Origin: CAZZNQ01 sp964655775
Lineage (GTDB): Bacteria > Planctomycetota > Brocadiia > SM23-32
Assembly: GCA_964655775.1 (NCBI GenBank)
Contig: CAZZNQ010000015.1
Coordinates: 1-59,903 of the forward strand
Direction of reading: 5' to 3'
DNA length: 59,903 nt
Shown: positions 57,868-59,903 of the stretch, one piece after another
Numbering within the stretch: position 1 is the first letter of the stretch
Layout of the letters: each line of letters opens with the position of its first letter
The notes under the pieces: generated by a model
The model's input: only the letters and a program-made list of their open reading frames with translations
The model's database searches: none
What the model was told of the DNA's origin: nothing
Made by a program: the position numbers and the translations under genes

Positions 57868-59903
57868 CTATACAGCGGGAGTGATCTCCACAATCTCCCA
57901 CCGCCGCTCCGCCTGGCCCGGCATCTCAAAACTGACCACGTCGCCCTCTTCCTTCCCCATGAAGGCCATCCCGAGCGGCGCGTTGTAGGCGTATACGCCC
58001 TCCTCCGGCCGGGCGTCCCACGGCCCCAGGAAGACCATCGTCCGCGTCTCGCCGGTGTCCAGGTCCTTCGCCTGCACGCGGCTGCCCACCGTCACGTGGT
58101 CGGCGGCCGCTATCTCGGGGGTGATAGTGCGCGCCGTAGCGATCTCCTCCTGCATGCGGGCGGCCCGGGCGGCGAGGCGGGCGCGTTCCTCGATGGCAGC
58201 GCTGTACTCTGCATTCTCGCTCAGGTCACCGAATCTCGCGGCCTGCCCGATCTCGCGGATGACCTCGGGCATGCGCACGTTCGCTATGTGCTCCAGCTCG
58301 GTCCGTCGCTTCTCCATGCCCTCCTCGGTGGCGTATATCACGGACTCCTCCCACGGATCGATGTGCTCCTCGTAAAGCGCCGGCGCCGTCGCCCTCAGCC
58401 AATCTTCCAGGTCGCTCAGCATCCGGTCCGTCAGCGCGGCATGGCTCTCCCCGACGGCCTTGATGGCCTCCAGTTGGGCGGGATTCGCCGCCTCCAGGGC
58501 ACTTCGAAGCGGCGCGCCGCCGCGAACGAACAGGGAGGTCCGCAACTCGCTGATCTGATCCCGCCGCTCGTCGTCCGCCATGTCCTGCTTCCGCACGATG
58601 CGGGCGGCGTGGGACAACATCTCCAGCACGAGCGAAGGCGCGTCCACTTCCTCGCTTTCGGCGGTGGTACGGGAGACGGTGTCACGCCAGAGCCAGGAGA
58701 GCGCGCCGGAGTGCCGGTCCGGGCGTCCCACGATCTCGTTGCAGACGTCGGCCAGCACGTCCGTCTCCCCCGCCTCGCGCAGGCGTCGGGCGGTGGCCTC
58801 GCAGACCGCACGGTCGCAGTACGGCATAACGGCGGCGTAGAAGTCGGACCAGCCCTGCGGCGCCTTCGTGCGCAGCCAGCCCAGCGTGTGGATCAGGACC
58901 TCCGACTCGCGAACCGCCTCGACCAGCCGCAGCGGCTCGGACAGCATGCGGTCGAGGTGAACATCCACTTCGGCATCCGACGCCAGCGAAGGAGACTCCT
59001 CTGCGAAGGCATCCGCGACGGCCGCAGCGGCCAGAGTGATGCCCGCCTCCGTGTCGCCGGCCCGCTCCGCAACGGCCACTACCTCGCGCACGACTTCCGC
59101 CATCACATCCTCGTCCGGCTCGTCCAGGCGATCCATCTCCTGAAGCACCGTCAGCGCCGCCGCCAGCTTCGCGACCGGTGAGCCGGCCGACTTCACCTTG
59201 CGCACCAACCTCTGCCCGTGCGTAAGCGGCTTGGAGCGAAGGAACAGCGAGGGCGATCGGCCCTGGGTCATGCCGATGATGGACGAGCGCTTGATGATGT
59301 CGCTCACGCCGGACCACCACTTTCGCCAGGAACCGACGATGGGCTCGAGGTAGACCTTCAGGCGTCGCGATTCCATGCGGCTGTCCAGGCTGGTCAGCAC
59401 AATGCGCAGCAGTTCCTCGGGGTCCTCTTCGCTGAGTTCCTCGAGCCGGTCTCGCTCGAAGGCACTCAGCGCGCGGAAGTCGTCGGCCTCCACCGCCTCC
59501 AGCCTCTCGACGAGGGCCGGCCCGTACGACTTCTCGCCCGTTCCGAAGTCGACGACCAATGCCCCGTGCGAGGCGTTCACGCCGCGCACCTGCCCCACCT
59601 TCGCGTGCTGGGGATCCAGCACGTACTGGCCGGGCTGGAAACCCAGTATCCGCCTGACGCAGTTGACCGCCTGGTCCAGGGGCAGTCCCGGATCCCGGAC
59701 CGTTGAGTTGAGCAGGCCGTCGATGTCGTGTTCGTCGCCGTACAGGTCCTCGTACAGCTTCCCGAGCAGGTCGCGCACCGCCTCACTGGCCGGCAGAATC
59801 CGCGCTCCCGCCTCGGCCATCCGCACGGCCTGGCGCGTCTTGCCGTCCTCGCGCAAGGCGTCTATCAGGTACCACAGCAGCGATTCGGCAAGCTGCCCCT
59901 TTC
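57868..59903 (-). CDS. GreA-type transcription elongation factor with long N-terminal region (5' end off window)
   Basis: The frame is open to the right edge, so the start is outside; at least 677 codons. The C-terminal about 150 residues are GreA-like: the coiled coil VRMPEVIREIGQAARFGDLS then ENAEYSAAIEERARLA, with acidic tip, and the FKBP-like domain (VTVGSRVQAKDLDTGE; YNAPLGMAFMGKEEGDVVSF). The rest is a helical extension (TPR-like) with a small beta domain near the visible N-terminus (GQVRGVNASHGALVVDF). Chlamydial GreA is similarly long. GreA rescues backtracked RNA polymerase. It is probably housekeeping, not flagellar. Confidence 0.85.
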   Translation of the reverse strand, partial: KGQLAESLLWYLIDALREDGKTRQAVRMAEAGARILPASEAVRDLLGKLYEDLYGDEHDIDGLLNSTVRDPGLPLDQAVNCVRRILGFQPGQYVLDPQHAKVGQVRGVNASHGALVVDFGTGEKSYGPALVERLEAVEADDFRALSAFERDRLEELSEEDPEELLRIVLTSLDSRMESRRLKVYLEPIVGSWRKWWSGVSDIIKRSSIIGMTQGRSPSLFLRSKPLTHGQRLVRKVKSAGSPVAKLAAALTVLQEMDRLDEPDEDVMAEVVREVVAVAERAGDTEAGITLAAAAVADAFAEESPSLASDAEVDVHLDRMLSEPLRLVEAVRESEVLIHTLGWLRTKAPQGWSDFYAAVMPYCDRAVCEATARRLREAGETDVLADVCNEIVGRPDRHSGALSWLWRDTVSRTTAESEEVDAPSLVLEMLSHAARIVRKQDMADDERRDQISELRTSLFVRGGAPLRSALEAANPAQLEAIKAVGESHAALTDRMLSDLEDWLRATAPALYEEHIDPWEESVIYATEEGMEKRRTELEHIANVRMPEVIREIGQAARFGDLSENAEYSAAIEERARLAARAARMQEEIATARTITPEIAAADHVTVGSRVQAKDLDTGETRTMVFLGPWDARPEEGVYAYNAPLGMAFMGKEEGDVVSFEMPGQAERRWEIVEITPAV

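Overview
This window is a dense flagellar locus from a high-GC Gram-negative-type bacterium. P-ring (FlgI) and L-ring (FlgH) genes imply an outer membrane. A GreA-like elongation factor with a very long N-terminal extension sits at the right edge; chlamydial GreA is also long, which hints weakly at the PVC group or a relative. In contrast, the short flagellin resembles the Desulfovibrio type. The lineage cannot be fixed from the window alone. I saw no tRNA, rRNA, CRISPR array or insertion sequence.

Layout. 1-32.1 kb is one long minus-strand array of structural and export genes. In transcription order it is flgB-flgC-fliE-fliF-fliG-fliH-fliI-fliJ-motE-motA-motB-motB2-fliL-fliM-fliN; then fliO-fliP-fliQ-fliR-flhB-flhA-flhG-(membrane protein)-fliA-(two small genes)-(two lipoproteins); then fliK-flgD-flgE-pilZ; then flgF-flgG-flgA-flgH-flgI-flgJ-flgN-flgK, with flgK running off the left edge. 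Each of these four blocks starts behind a strong sigma-54 (-24/-12) promoter.

32.2-40.7 kb (minus) is a regulatory operon. In transcription order it holds a histidine kinase, a response regulator, a STAS protein, a membrane-anchored TPR/STN protein, two small helical or periplasmic proteins, a PAS histidine kinase and an NtrC-type sigma-54 activator. It begins at a sigma-70-like promoter overlapped by a perfect palindrome. 41.0-47.4 kb holds flgM plus a small cysteine-motif gene (minus), and a second NtrC-type activator, flagellin, fliD and fliS (plus). Sigma-28-type promoters precede flgM and fliC. 47.4-55.7 kb (minus) is a four-gene glycan operon with a glycosyltransferase-TPR protein, an alkaline-phosphatase-fold enzyme, a GT9-methyltransferase-GT4 triple fusion and a TPR-GT2 protein. 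It too sits behind a sigma-54-like promoter, so it is probably a flagellin or hook glycosylation module. An HD-GYP protein (plus) and the GreA-like gene (minus) close the window.

How it fits together. The sequence suggests a tiered cascade. A sigma-70 promoter makes the two-component regulators; the NtrC-type activators with sigma-54 switch on basal body, export, hook and glycosylation genes; FliA, held by FlgM, then switches on flagellin. A PilZ protein and an HD-GYP protein suggest c-di-GMP control of motility. The most unusual parts are a tandem pair of MotB-like stator proteins, the second lacking the ion-binding Asp; a large membrane TPR protein with an STN-like domain; and the glycan enzymes wired to the flagellar sigma-54 regulon.
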